From the NCBI GenBank assembly GCA_025656675.1, contig JAHXHN010000004.1:186001-250000 (forward strand): a DNA stretch of 64,000 bases. The letters run 5' to 3'. The notes beneath the pieces are model-generated. The model ran no database searches and was not told where the DNA came from. It worked only from the letters and a program-made list of their open reading frames with translations. The position numbers were made by a program, and so were the translations under genes. Shown here piece by piece: positions 35,169 to 44,293 of this stretch (position 1 is its first letter; each line of letters begins with the position of its first letter). Source of the DNA: Candidatus Thiodiazotropha sp. (ex Codakia rugifera). GTDB lineage: Bacteria > Pseudomonadota > Gammaproteobacteria > Chromatiales > Chromatiaceae.

Positions 35169-35618
35169 CTATCTGTTGAGCATTGCGGAAAGCAGCTGAT
35201 CCTCCAGCTCAATGCGCACGGCCAGCTCTTCGCCTAGTTGAGAGAGGTCATCAGCTAGATGATCCAGTTCTAGTTGGTGATCAGAGAGATCATATCTGTC
35301 ATTGAAATGTACAGCCGCCTCGCTTGCTTTTACAAACTCAGGATAGATAATCTCAGCAACCTTGATCACACCACTTCGACGCTCATTGCCGTTACTGATA
35401 CGACCAAAGACCTCAAAATGACCAAAGGCTGTATAGTCAATCAACACCTGACAGAAAGATTGCAGCTGTTGATCTAACGAGCTGGACCGATGGTAGGGCT
35501 CAAGCCCAGCCACTTCACAGAACAGTACCAGCATCTCCTGCCTTTCTGCCAGTAACTTGTCAATCAAATCTTGAGTGACTGTTCTGCGCTCCTTAACACG
35601 CCCCTCTTGAGAACTCAT
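35169..35618 (-). CDS. rsd: Rsd/AlgQ family anti-sigma-70 regulator
   Basis: Rsd (AlgQ in pseudomonads) binds sigma-70 in stationary phase and helps redirect RNA polymerase. The 149-residue helical protein has the family pattern: DLIDKLLAERQEMLVLFCEVAGL, QSFCQVLIDYTAFGHFEVFGRI, and LGEELAVRIELEDQLLSAML at the C-terminus. The size matches E. coli Rsd (158). A GGAGG-type ribosome site lies about 8 nt upstream of the ATG. It is monocistronic in this view. Confidence 0.85.
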   Translation of the reverse strand: MSSQEGRVKERRTVTQDLIDKLLAERQEMLVLFCEVAGLEPYHRSSSLDQQLQSFCQVLIDYTAFGHFEVFGRISNGNERRSGVIKVAEIIYPEFVKASEAAVHFNDRYDLSDHQLELDHLADDLSQLGEELAVRIELEDQLLSAMLNR

Positions 35619-36102
35619 CAGGATCCTCCCAAAAAATTACATTTCTAGTTATCTGTTAATTTTTCAATCTAGGATTTTGTTGATTAGATTCTATTACTTC
35701 TCGATATACAAGTCATTGAATGGTAAAAAAACAGCTTCAATCCCAACTCATCCATACACCAAGTCAAGCATTGCCAACATGGAGGCTCTTACATTATCAC
35801 AGACCTCCTTCCACCAATTGTAATTTTTCATCATGCAAATCAAATCCATCTGATTCCTGGCACTTGTAAAGCTAACCATCATTGAGTCATTCTGGCAAGC
35901 GTCGATCGCCATCCCCATATTCGGCTATCACTACCATTCGAATGGTTCTGCCGTGTATAGTGTATGTTGTCATGGATCCTGTACCATTCAGTACCACCCC
36001 AGTGTGCCAGGTCAAGGCGTGGCCAGCCTCTTCCAGGCCCGCCAGATGGTAAAGAATCTATGGAGAGGTACACTTGCCAGCGGATTATGGAAGCACCCAA
36101 TC
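35619..36102. other. Intergenic region with dispersed repeat
   Basis: These 484 bp contain a perfect 14-bp palindrome ACCATTCGAATGGT (35933-35946) and repeat copy B (35981-36063). A frame continuous with the downstream secreted-protein gene runs through the repeat from 35953 but I regard that extension as non-coding. Confidence 0.45.
35981..36063 (+). repeat. Dispersed repeat, copy B
   Basis: Aligns without gaps to copy C at 55581-55663; by hand count 58 of 83 bases agree. The best conserved part is GGCCAGCCTCTTCCAGGCCC and TAAAGAATC. It lies 40 bp upstream of a gene start. Confidence 0.6.
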
Positions 36103-36774
36103 ATGCATCGACTGAGACTCATTCCCTGGTATCCAACGATTTGGCTGATACCACTGCTTTTTTTTACACTTTCAAGTAGCATCGCTGCGACATCACCTTC
36201 CCGCATCATGAGCAAGGCAATGATTGCCATGATGGACACCATGGGGGATCTGGCCCATCAATTCAAAGGTGATAGCAATTGGGGGTTCGGAAGCAATACA
36301 TCACCCTCCAATAGCTGGAATGGTTTTAACAGCACACCCTGGGGAGTACCGGGATCGCCCTATTCGATGTCTCCCATACCGGGTGTGGGGTTGCCAGGTC
36401 AGTACCCTTACTTGCCACCCGCTGCGGGTGGGTTACCGATGCACCCTAGCGTACCGAAATCTATCGTGGATGGTATCTGGATAGGTCAGGCAGGTGAGAT
36501 CGTTCTAGTCATGTATGGTCATTTCCGGATCTATGCCAGTGCAGAAATCTATCGCGATGGACGCTACCGCATACAGGGAAACAAACTCATCATGTTCGAT
36601 CCTGAGACAGAGACCACCCTCGAATATGACTATGCACTGGATAGTGGCAGGATGATTATGCGTAGCGAGTCAGGCACTTTTCTGCTCTTTAAGCAGTTAC
36701 CCATCCCAATTCCACCCTATTTACTGACGCCAAGTGACAAATCACCTGAAAAACAGTTTCGAGCTAATGACTAG
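36103..36774 (+). CDS. Secreted hypothetical protein, Gly/Pro/Ser-rich
   Basis: From the ATG at 36103 the 223-residue protein has a signal peptide (hydrophobic stretch TIWLIPLLFFTLSSSIAA, cleavage near residue 29). A Ser/Asn/Gly/Pro-rich low-complexity region follows (about 55-115), then a small beta-rich domain (about 120-205; YRIQGNKLIMFDPETETTLEYDY). It is probably periplasmic or outer-surface. I do not recognise the family. The frame is open to 35953 but that part lies in repeat copy B and would remove the signal peptide from the N-terminus, so the downstream ATG is preferred. Confidence 0.65.
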   Translation: MHRLRLIPWYPTIWLIPLLFFTLSSSIAATSPSRIMSKAMIAMMDTMGDLAHQFKGDSNWGFGSNTSPSNSWNGFNSTPWGVPGSPYSMSPIPGVGLPGQYPYLPPAAGGLPMHPSVPKSIVDGIWIGQAGEIVLVMYGHFRIYASAEIYRDGRYRIQGNKLIMFDPETETTLEYDYALDSGRMIMRSESGTFLLFKQLPIPIPPYLLTPSDKSPEKQFRAND

Positions 36775-36906
36775 CGGGACAGAACAGAATTCTTTTCTTC
36801 GAATTGTGGTTGATCTCATCTGCCAGAGAGTTGTAAGTCCAACCTGGAATTTTGCATTATGATGTGATCAGACAGGTATATTGTTAACACGGTAACTGGA
36901 TAGAAA

Positions 36907-37848
36907 ATGAAAAAGGTATGCATACTCGGTGGAAGCGGATTTGTTGGCAATCATCTGGTTGCCAAATTAAGCTCACGCGGTTTTGCCTGTCGGCTTCTCA
37001 TCCGACATCCACAACGCCATATGCCACTGAAAGTCTGTCCCAACACCGAATTGATCCAGACACATCGTCTCGACAAAGAAACTCTCACCGAGCAATTCAC
37101 TGACTGTCATACAATCATTAACCTGATCGGTATATTGAACGAATCGAAAACGCAAAAATTCCGAGATATTCATATCGAGTTGGTCGATACCATCGTGGAT
37201 GCCGCAATCCAGGCAGGGGCCTCTCGTCTACTGCACATGAGTGCTCTGAACGCAGATGCAGGTAAGGGACTCAGTCAATACCTGCGCAGCAAAGGTGAAG
37301 GTGAGAATCGCGCTCATACCCATGGCAGTACAGGATTAGATGTCACCAGTTTTCGTCCATCGGTCATCTTCGGTCCAGGCGACAGCTTCTTTAACCGTTT
37401 TGCATCCCTACTGAGACACTCCCCGTTTATATTCCCGCTTGCCTCACCTCAAAGTCGTTTTGCACCTGTATTTGTCGACGATGTCACTGAAGCCTTTGTT
37501 GTTGCTATAGAAAACCCTGAAACAGTGGGTAAACACTATGAATTGTGCGGCCCTCAAAGTTATTCTCTCTCAGCGTTGGTCAAATACACAGCTGATACAC
37601 TCGGTATCAAACGTTGGGTAATTCCACTCAATGATGGATTGTCTCGTCTCCAGGCCCATCTGCTTGGCCATGTACCGGGAAGACCCTTTACCCTAGATAA
37701 CTACCTCTCTTTGCAGAGCGACTCTGTTTGTCAACAAAACGGGCTTTCAGAACTTGGAATTCATCCCCAAGCTATTGAAAGTCATGTCCCTTTATACCTG
37801 ATGAACAGGGGTTATCGTGGTCGCTTTGATCACTATCGTAGTCAATAA
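36907..37848 (+). CDS. NDUFA9-like SDR family NAD(P)-binding protein
   Basis: The 313-residue atypical short-chain dehydrogenase has the nucleotide-binding CILGGSGFVGNHLVAKL at its N-terminus, and VTSFRPSVIFGPGDSFFNRF and FAPVFVDDVTEAFVVAI, typical of the complex I NDUFA9 subgroup of extended SDRs. The YxxxK catalytic pair is not obvious (HMSALNADAGKGLSQYLRSKG contains Y and K with the proper spacing). Bacterial members have poorly defined roles, sometimes linked to quinone or lipid metabolism. Monocistronic; 158 bp to the next gene. Confidence 0.88.
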   Translation: MKKVCILGGSGFVGNHLVAKLSSRGFACRLLIRHPQRHMPLKVCPNTELIQTHRLDKETLTEQFTDCHTIINLIGILNESKTQKFRDIHIELVDTIVDAAIQAGASRLLHMSALNADAGKGLSQYLRSKGEGENRAHTHGSTGLDVTSFRPSVIFGPGDSFFNRFASLLRHSPFIFPLASPQSRFAPVFVDDVTEAFVVAIENPETVGKHYELCGPQSYSLSALVKYTADTLGIKRWVIPLNDGLSRLQAHLLGHVPGRPFTLDNYLSLQSDSVCQQNGLSELGIHPQAIESHVPLYLMNRGYRGRFDHYRSQ

Positions 37849-38006
37849 GGCAGGGAGCCATTCTATTTACCCTTCCCCAGGTGTGAAACAACCCACATAT
37901 TTGCACTGATTTTAACGATTTTCCTATCAAATCAGCGCCTTATTTATTGCAATATTAGTAGATTTTGATATACTACTATCCATCATCTTCCTTGTAGTAT
38001 ATATCG

Positions 38007-38462
38007 ATGATTAAGCAGTACCTATCATTAGCATTCGCTCTCTTTGTCGGCTTCTGCCAAGCTGATTCCTCCTTAACCACAACCGATTGGGCCGATACCT
38101 CCTCTGTTGCGCGTCAGACCCATTCACCCATCCTGGTGCTCTTCGGCGCTGAAGAGTGTGGTTATTGCGAACGTTTGAAACAGGAGGTCATTGAACCGCT
38201 ATCACACCAAACCGATAGCAAACTCCCGCTGATACGTGAATTTGATATCTATTCGGGCGGGAAAATTATTGACTTTAACGGTGAATCCATCCGCAGTCGG
38301 ATGTTTAAAAATCGCTACCAAGTCTATGCTGTTCCGACCCTGTTGATTCTGGATGCAGATGGAAAGCCACTCATTGACCCCATTGTGGGTTATAATTCTC
38401 AGGATGAATATCTGGAGTTGTTGCGCACCTCGCTGGTCGCATCTTTCCAGGCCATTGAATAA
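38007..38462 (+). CDS. Periplasmic thioredoxin-fold protein 1 (CGYC)
   Basis: The 151-residue protein has a signal peptide (about 1-19) and a thioredoxin fold with active site CGYC in FGAEECGYCERLKQEVI and the cis-proline segment YAVPTLLILDADGKPL. It resembles the SoxW/thioredoxin_2 group, which keeps periplasmic thiols reduced, possibly including Sox proteins. It is followed after 72 bp by a paralogue. Which substrate it serves cannot be told. Confidence 0.85.
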   Translation: MIKQYLSLAFALFVGFCQADSSLTTTDWADTSSVARQTHSPILVLFGAEECGYCERLKQEVIEPLSHQTDSKLPLIREFDIYSGGKIIDFNGESIRSRMFKNRYQVYAVPTLLILDADGKPLIDPIVGYNSQDEYLELLRTSLVASFQAIE

Positions 38463-38506
38463 GCGCCGTTAGGCTCCACGCCTGCGAGTTCGACTGATGC
38501 AGCCGA

Positions 38507-38527
38507 TTAGGTTGCCGGGTTAATAGT
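38507..38527 (+). repeat. 21-bp GGTTGCCGGGTTAAT motif, copy 3
   Basis: Reads ATTAGGTTGCCGGGTTAATAG, just before the second thioredoxin-like gene; related to 28769-28789 and 1876-1896. Confidence 0.35.
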
Positions 38528-38534
38528 GGGCAAG

Positions 38535-39014
38535 ATGGTCCTCAAATCACTTTCCAGGGCACTCATCCTCAGTGTCCTTTTCATCTTCAGCGTTTCAGCT
38601 GATCCTGAAAAACTGGTACCGGTTGAGAATATTCAGAAACTGGCAGCAGAAGCAAAACAGAATCAAATACCCATCCTGTTATTGGTTTCTCAATACCATT
38701 GTGGCTTTTGCGATCTGATGAAGGAGGAGATTCTTCAGCCGATGCAATTGGATAGCAGTTACAGGGAACGTGTATTGGTACGCGAGCTGTTGATCGATCA
38801 GGGAGAGATGGTCACCAATTTTCAAGGCCATCGAGAAGCAGCTGCGGATTTTGTTGATCAATATAATATTTTTGTCACACCCACCCTGCTGTTTCTCGAT
38901 GCTGATGGAAAGGAGGCCGCGGAACGAATCGTAGGTATAAATACCATCGATTATCTGATCTTCTACATCGAAGATGCCATTGATTCGGCAACAGGCAATA
39001 TGGTTCTGAAATAG
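38535..39014 (+). CDS. Periplasmic thioredoxin-fold protein 2 (CGFC)
   Basis: The 159-residue protein from the ATG at 38535 has a signal peptide (ALILSVLFIFSVSA) and a thioredoxin fold with CGFC in VSQYHCGFCDLMKEEIL and the cis-proline segment FVTPTLLFLDADGKEA. It is a paralogue of the upstream gene, with the same insertion between the active site and the cis-proline. A GTG at 38526 is an alternative start. Likely periplasmic thiol reductase or isomerase activity; partner unknown. Confidence 0.85.
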   Translation: MVLKSLSRALILSVLFIFSVSADPEKLVPVENIQKLAAEAKQNQIPILLLVSQYHCGFCDLMKEEILQPMQLDSSYRERVLVRELLIDQGEMVTNFQGHREAAADFVDQYNIFVTPTLLFLDADGKEAAERIVGINTIDYLIFYIEDAIDSATGNMVLK

Positions 39015-39022
39015 CACTTGTA

Positions 39023-39691
39023 CTACTCGACGTATTGCAGTAATTGCTCAGGCAGCGGATAGTCAGGGTAACGCTTTCTAAACTCGGTGAGAGCCTGCTG
39101 CCCTGCCTCAACCTTACCTGACGCTATTTGCTGCCCAATGACTTCCAACCACAATTGAGGATCACTGTCGATTTCCCTGGTATCTTTTTTTTGCCTTCCC
39201 AGCTGGAGTAACTCTTTAGGTCTCGCTTCCTGTCGATCGGTCCGTTGTATTTGACGATTTTGTGGTTCGGCATCGCGGGCAAATCCAGCAGGTGCCTGAC
39301 GCATTTCAGCTGTAGAATCCTGAGGAAACTCCATACTCGGTTTTGCAGCAGTTGGTGCCGGCATGGAGATAGATTTGTGTGGAACCTCACTCGTTCTAGC
39401 CCGTTGCTTTGAATCTGGCGCTTCCAGAAGGAGTTCTTCTGACTCAGGTGCCAATTCTGGTGGTTCCACCAACTGTAAAGTCAATGTCACTCCCAGTAGA
39501 ATAACGGCTGCCGAGGAGAGTGGGAATAACCAACGCCGACGCCGACGACTTGCTTCACGGCTAGCCAGCGCCAAGATGTGTCGGTCAAGCTCAGCACCTG
39601 GTAACTCTTGTCGGGTTGTCTGATAGAGGGCTTGAATCGGATGATCGTCCAAAGGTGTTTCAGGCTGTTTGCGTCGGTCACTCACAGACAC
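39023..39691 (-). CDS. Putative anti-sigma factor, single-pass membrane protein
   Basis: The 222-residue protein has a charged cytoplasmic N-terminus (about 1-55), one transmembrane helix (WLFPLSSAAVILLGVTLTLQL, about 54-74) and a long periplasmic part rich in Pro, Glu and Gln. Its start overlaps the ECF sigma gene stop by 10 bp, the usual arrangement of a sigma factor and its anti-sigma. No zinc-binding anti-sigma motif (HxxxCxxC) is seen, so it is not of the ZAS type. The assignment rests on context and topology. Confidence 0.7.
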   Translation of the reverse strand: MSVSDRRKQPETPLDDHPIQALYQTTRQELPGAELDRHILALASREASRRRRRWLFPLSSAAVILLGVTLTLQLVEPPELAPESEELLLEAPDSKQRARTSEVPHKSISMPAPTAAKPSMEFPQDSTAEMRQAPAGFARDAEPQNRQIQRTDRQEARPKELLQLGRQKKDTREIDSDPQLWLEVIGQQIASGKVEAGQQALTEFRKRYPDYPLPEQLLQYVE

Positions 39692-40224
39692 TCCTCCATC
39701 AGCTTTCGAAGTTGTCTCAAGGCATAACGGAGGCGACTCTTCACTGTCTCCCTGCCAACGTTGATCATGGTAGCTATCTGTTCCAGCGTAAGACCTGCCT
39801 CCTCCTTGAGTAGAAACACTTCACTCTGTTCATGAGGTAGTGATACTAGATGACGTTTCAGCATTTCACTGCAGTTGATATCGTGCAACAAGCCATCTGG
39901 AGTCTTACCTGGATCTTGAACAATGGTCATATCCACCTCATCTGCAACAATTCGCAGATGTTCCCTCCTGAAACGGTCGATCTTAAGATTACGGGCAATC
40001 TGAAAAATATAGGCCTTGAATGAGCCATGCCTGAAGGGTTTTCCTGTTGCAATAATCCGAGACCAAACTTCCTGATAGAGCTCTTCCGCATCTGCACGGG
40101 TATTGCATGACCTGAGCAGGAAGAGATAGAGCGATTGACGATAACGCTCATAGACCTGTTCAAAGGCCTGTACATCGCCCCTGCAATAGCGATTGTACAA
40201 CTCTTCATCACTGATCTCATTCAC
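39682..40224 (-). CDS. ECF-subfamily RNA polymerase sigma factor
   Basis: The 180-residue protein has sigma region 2 (YNRYCRGDVQAFEQVYERYR, ADAEELYQEVWSRII, FKAYIFQIARNLKIDRFRR) and region 4 (LPHEQSEVFLLKEEAGLTL, EQIATMINVGRETVKSRLRY). The region 2-4 linker is short. It overlaps its presumed anti-sigma gene by 10 bp and follows the vWA lipoprotein gene by 43 bp, all on the minus strand. Target promoters are unknown; the envelope location of the two partner proteins suggests a surface or periplasmic signal. Confidence 0.93.
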   Translation of the reverse strand: MNEISDEELYNRYCRGDVQAFEQVYERYRQSLYLFLLRSCNTRADAEELYQEVWSRIIATGKPFRHGSFKAYIFQIARNLKIDRFRREHLRIVADEVDMTIVQDPGKTPDGLLHDINCSEMLKRHLVSLPHEQSEVFLLKEEAGLTLEQIATMINVGRETVKSRLRYALRQLRKLMEECL

Positions 40225-40267
40225 TCGTACAGTGTCCTATATGCAGCGTGGCAATCAATTATAGACA

Positions 40268-41986
40268 TCAACCATCCAGGCTTGCAGCAAGATTCACCAA
40301 TCGCTGAAACTCTCCCCGATAGCCAAACCTGTCTTTTCCTCTTGCACTCATGACTAAATTTGTCACATCATCAAAACTAAAAGATTCAGTGTATCGCCCT
40401 CCCCGTAGTAGTTGAGAAAAACCAGCTACAGCCGCGCTGAAACGATAGTTGTCACTGGTACGTTGGAGACTGCTCTGCAGCGATTGCGACATTATCGGCT
40501 GTTCAATCAAGTGGGAGGATCCTTCAGAGGGAAGCTTATAACGTAAGCGTAAATGAGCGATCTCATCCCGTACAGCCACAGCACTCTCACTAATGCCATA
40601 GCGTAAACCGTCAAGTCGCTGTCCCGGTGCTCCTACCAGAGAAATCTCATACAAAGCTGTCACTGTATGACCAGCCCCAATATCACCTGCATCAACCTTG
40701 TTGTTGTTAAAATCCTCCCGTGCTAACAAGCGGTTTTCATAGCCTATCAACCGGTACTCGGCAACCATTGCCGGATTCCATTCAATCTGAATTTTCACAT
40801 CCTTGGCAATCATCTGCAAAGTGGCACTAAGCTCCTCAACTAAAACCTTCTGCGCTTCATTGACAGAATCGATATAGGCGTAGTTACCATTACCCTTATC
40901 GGCCAGTTGTTCCATTAAATGATCGTTATAGTTCCCCTGTCCAAATCCCAATGTTGTGAGACTGATTCCCTGTTTACGTTTAGCTTCGATAAGCTCCATC
41001 AGCCGCTGATGGTCTACCGTTCCCACATTAAAATCACCATCAGTGGCTAAAATAACCCGATTGATTCCACTGTCGATACGGCCCTGCTCTGCCATTGCAT
41101 AGGCGAGGTGGATACCTGCCGATCCGTGGGTAGAACCACCGGCAGTCAATTGCTCCAGAGCAGCCACAATTTTAGCCTGCTGATCACCCGGTGTCGGCTC
41201 CAATACAACACCGGAAGCACCTGCATAGACCACCAGTGAGATGCGGTCATTACTGTTCATCTGCTTGACCAACAGCTTGAATGCCGATTTCAGCAAAGGC
41301 AATTTATTCTGGTCGTTCATCGAACCGGAGACATCAACCAAGAAAACCAGGTTTGATGCTGGACGGTGCTTCTCTACTGTGTCATATCCCTGAATCCCTA
41401 CATGCACCAAATGAGAGTGTGAATTCCAGGGTGTTGGACCAACTTCAGTGATTACAGAAAAGGGTTGAGCCGTACTATCAGGTTGGGGGTAATCGTAGTC
41501 AAAGTAGTTGATCAGCTCTTCAGCTCGCACTGCATCCTTTGGTGGTAGCTGTCCCTGATTAAGGAAGCGTCTTACCAAAGCGTATGCACCTGTATCGACA
41601 TCAATACTAAATGTGGAAACCGGTACTTGACCAACTGACTTGATCCCATTGTCGACTATTTCCCCGTACCTCTCCCTGTCTACAGACGCTGAAGGTGCTC
41701 GAATGCCAGCCAGTCCCGTCATGGTTTTGTAGTGAGGGTGGGAACCAGGAGCCAACTCATGATCAGCTACAGCAGGTGCATGGGGGATCCGCATCAACTT
41801 TGCATCCTTTTCCGTCCCTGATCGGGATTCCTCTCGATCCCTTTTACTGATATGAGGTAGTGCTTTGAGGGAACGTTCGGATAAGCCCTTTTGAGTGGTG
41901 GGATTATCCACGGCAGTTGAACAGGCAGTGAGCAGGCTACACAACACCAAGATTGGCAGCTTACAAAGCAGGTTATGTATACGCAT
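40268..41986 (-). CDS. vWA-domain lipoprotein (YfbK-like)
   Basis: The 572-residue protein from the ATG at 41986 has a lipoprotein signal with lipobox LLTAC (Cys near residue 22). An N-terminal YfbK-type region follows (STFSIDVDTGAYALVRRFL, VRAEELINYFDYDY), then a von Willebrand A domain with the metal-site motif VDVSGSMNDQ (DxSxS), and a C-terminal DUF3520-type region. GGAG 9 nt upstream supports this start over the ATG at 42001. vWA domains bind ligands through a metal ion. It heads an operon with an ECF sigma factor and its putative anti-sigma. Its role is unknown. Confidence 0.88.
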   Translation of the reverse strand: MRIHNLLCKLPILVLCSLLTACSTAVDNPTTQKGLSERSLKALPHISKRDREESRSGTEKDAKLMRIPHAPAVADHELAPGSHPHYKTMTGLAGIRAPSASVDRERYGEIVDNGIKSVGQVPVSTFSIDVDTGAYALVRRFLNQGQLPPKDAVRAEELINYFDYDYPQPDSTAQPFSVITEVGPTPWNSHSHLVHVGIQGYDTVEKHRPASNLVFLVDVSGSMNDQNKLPLLKSAFKLLVKQMNSNDRISLVVYAGASGVVLEPTPGDQQAKIVAALEQLTAGGSTHGSAGIHLAYAMAEQGRIDSGINRVILATDGDFNVGTVDHQRLMELIEAKRKQGISLTTLGFGQGNYNDHLMEQLADKGNGNYAYIDSVNEAQKVLVEELSATLQMIAKDVKIQIEWNPAMVAEYRLIGYENRLLAREDFNNNKVDAGDIGAGHTVTALYEISLVGAPGQRLDGLRYGISESAVAVRDEIAHLRLRYKLPSEGSSHLIEQPIMSQSLQSSLQRTSDNYRFSAAVAGFSQLLRGGRYTESFSFDDVTNLVMSARGKDRFGYRGEFQRLVNLAASLDG

Positions 41987-42125
41987 TATGGAGTTCTCCA
42001 ATTTGTTATGTTGTATTTAGGAGAACGCAGGAAAAAGCTGAATGGGGTTAAATGCTGAGAATTTTTTTCCCAGTTGCAATTATCCAGACAGCCCCACCAT
42101 GCTATCCAATATTCAGTGCGGTAGC

Positions 42126-43331
42126 TTACAGCCGCTCACAAAAGTCCCGCAGGCTGAAGCCCTGCAGATTCATGTCCAGATCTTTTAGAAGTCCCAATAC
42201 CTTGAACCGTTCACCCATCTCTGAAGGTAAAGTCAGACGCTTCACACCCTGTACCAATGACATATGCTTTTTCAGATTACTGGGATCGGAATCGGCCAAC
42301 AAACTATCAAGACCGTTGGCAATAAGAAAATGTGCCTGAGTCGTGTAACCACCCAAATGGAAGCCCGCCTCAACCGCTGCCCGAGTGGCTGCGGTAAAAT
42401 CGACCTGGCTGGTAATATCCTGCAGACCAACCCAGCGGAATGGATCGGTATGGGCCCGATGGCGATAATGGCACATCAGGGTACCCCGGTTGCGTTGGGG
42501 GTGGTAATACTCCGCACCACTGTATCCGTAGTCGATCAGGATCGCTGCACCTTGCCGCAAGGCCATCGCCAAGGCAGATATCCATGAGGCTTGACGTAGA
42601 TTGATCTCCGAAACATACCCTGATGGCAAGCTGCCTCTGGTCTGTTGAATGTCGTTTACTGCATCTACCAGCCCAGGCGTTACCGGTGCATTGAAGCACT
42701 CTTTCAAACCCTGTTCATCGGAAACAACAAAACACTCCTCGACTGCTCCATCCATAATCCGAAACCGGCTTACCGGCATTGCATCCAATAACTCGTTTGC
42801 GATCACTACACCGCACAATCCCTTCGGCATATCATCCAACCAGTCCACCAGAGAGAGTAAATGTGGAACACGCGCCTCCAGTGTCTGATACTGGCGAGCC
42901 TTTAGTTCTGGACTGACCTCTAAGATCAGATAGCGTTGAGGCAGCGCTCCAAGATGCTCCAATTCTGCCAGCAAGTCGGCAGCCAGGAGACCGGAACCAG
43001 CGCCAAACTCCAATACCTTACCCTCAGCCAGAGTCGATAAGACAGGTTCTACCTGGCGGGCCAGGCATTGGGCAAACAGCGGTGAGACCTCCGGAGAAGT
43101 GATGAAGTCTCCCTGTTCACCAAATTTACGACTGCCCGCCACATAGTAACCAAGCCCTGGTGCATAGAGCGCCATCTCCATAAAAAGATCGAAGGGGATA
43201 ACGCCGCCCGCTTTGTCGATAGTGCGTCTGATCTGACGTAGCAGCCTATCGCTTACCGCCTGTGAAATGGCGTCAGGCAAAGGCAGAGTCCCGCCTGATG
43301 AGACCGGCTGATCGCTGAGACAATCTGGCAT
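42126..43331 (-). CDS. SAM-dependent methyltransferase of the MidA/NDUFAF7 family
   Basis: The 401-residue protein from the ATG at 43331 matches the MidA/NDUFAF7 family. Key stretches are GGVIPFDLFMEMALYAPGLGYY, GDFITSPEVSPLFAQCLA, VLEFGAGSGLLAADLL (SAM site), VIANELLDAMPVSRF and AAILIDYGYSGAEYYHPQRNRG. The mitochondrial member methylates an Arg of complex I subunit NDUFS2; the bacterial substrates are not established. It is divergent from the pteridine reductase gene with a 62-bp shared promoter region. Confidence 0.9.
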   Translation of the reverse strand: MPDCLSDQPVSSGGTLPLPDAISQAVSDRLLRQIRRTIDKAGGVIPFDLFMEMALYAPGLGYYVAGSRKFGEQGDFITSPEVSPLFAQCLARQVEPVLSTLAEGKVLEFGAGSGLLAADLLAELEHLGALPQRYLILEVSPELKARQYQTLEARVPHLLSLVDWLDDMPKGLCGVVIANELLDAMPVSRFRIMDGAVEECFVVSDEQGLKECFNAPVTPGLVDAVNDIQQTRGSLPSGYVSEINLRQASWISALAMALRQGAAILIDYGYSGAEYYHPQRNRGTLMCHYRHRAHTDPFRWVGLQDITSQVDFTAATRAAVEAGFHLGGYTTQAHFLIANGLDSLLADSDPSNLKKHMSLVQGVKRLTLPSEMGERFKVLGLLKDLDMNLQGFSLRDFCERL

Positions 43332-43393
43332 ATGTTTAGAAACCTGTTTGAATCCGTTAGAGTAGACGCTGCATTCAACCATGGAGTTCCTGT

Positions 43394-44149
43394 ATGACGC
43401 AAAATCGAGTCGACTTGACGGGAAAGAGCGTCCTGATTACCGGTGCGGCGCAACGAATCGGTGCAGCCATCGCCTGTCAGTTGCATGCGGAAGGGATGAA
43501 TATTCTACTCCACTACCGCCACTCAAAAGAAGCCGCTGAAAGATTGAAGCAAACACTGGAAGCTGATCGACCAAACTCTGTCTGGTTATTGCAGGCTGAT
43601 CTTCAGCAGCCTGATAGCTACCAGCACTTGATCAACCAGGTCGAGGCCAGGTGTAATCGATTGGACCTCCTGGTAAACAATGCCTCCAGCTTCTATCCGA
43701 CATCCGTGGAAAGCGCCAGCCATGCCCAGTGGGATGATCTTATTGGTAGCAATCTCAAGGCCCCCTTTTTCCTCTCTCAGGCTGCTGCACCACTGTTGCA
43801 CAAGACAGAAGGCTGCATCATTAATCTAGTCGATATCCATGCTCAACGACCACTCAAGCATTACCCCATCTATTCAGTTGCCAAAGCAGGCAATGCTATG
43901 CTGGTCAAATCCCTGGCCCGGGAGTTGGGACCTACAATCCGTGTAAATGGCATTGCACCTGGTGTCATCCTCTGGCCAGAACAGGGGCTGAGTGAACAGC
44001 AACGACGGACGATTCTTGATCGTACTGCCCTGAAACGAGCCGGGACTCCTGAAGACATCGCCCGTACCCTGCTTTTTCTCTATCGTGACGCTCACTATGT
44101 CACTGGACAGATTATTGCGGTCGATGGTGGTAGAACGTTACAACAGTGA
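43394..44149 (+). CDS. Pteridine reductase (SDR family)
   Basis: The 251-residue short-chain dehydrogenase has the cofactor motif TGAAQRIGAAIA with the Arg after the Gly-rich loop typical of pteridine reductases, the NNAS motif and the catalytic YSVAKAG (Y-x3-K). The Ser of the triad seems replaced by Asp in NLVDIHAQRPLKHY, as in PTR1 and FolM. The enzyme reduces dihydrobiopterin or dihydromonapterin and can back up folate reduction. Monocistronic; divergent from the MidA-like gene. Confidence 0.88.
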   Translation: MTQNRVDLTGKSVLITGAAQRIGAAIACQLHAEGMNILLHYRHSKEAAERLKQTLEADRPNSVWLLQADLQQPDSYQHLINQVEARCNRLDLLVNNASSFYPTSVESASHAQWDDLIGSNLKAPFFLSQAAAPLLHKTEGCIINLVDIHAQRPLKHYPIYSVAKAGNAMLVKSLARELGPTIRVNGIAPGVILWPEQGLSEQQRRTILDRTALKRAGTPEDIARTLLFLYRDAHYVTGQIIAVDGGRTLQQ

Positions 44150-44293
44150 TCCAGATTTTACTTGCACTTTGAATCGTATCGTTCTTATTTACAACAAGAA
44201 GGTCATGCGTGGTCGGTAACAACCCGTAAGTAAACTCAGCATAGCATTTTGAAATTCGTCATAAAACTCAACATATAAAATGAGCTTGAACCC

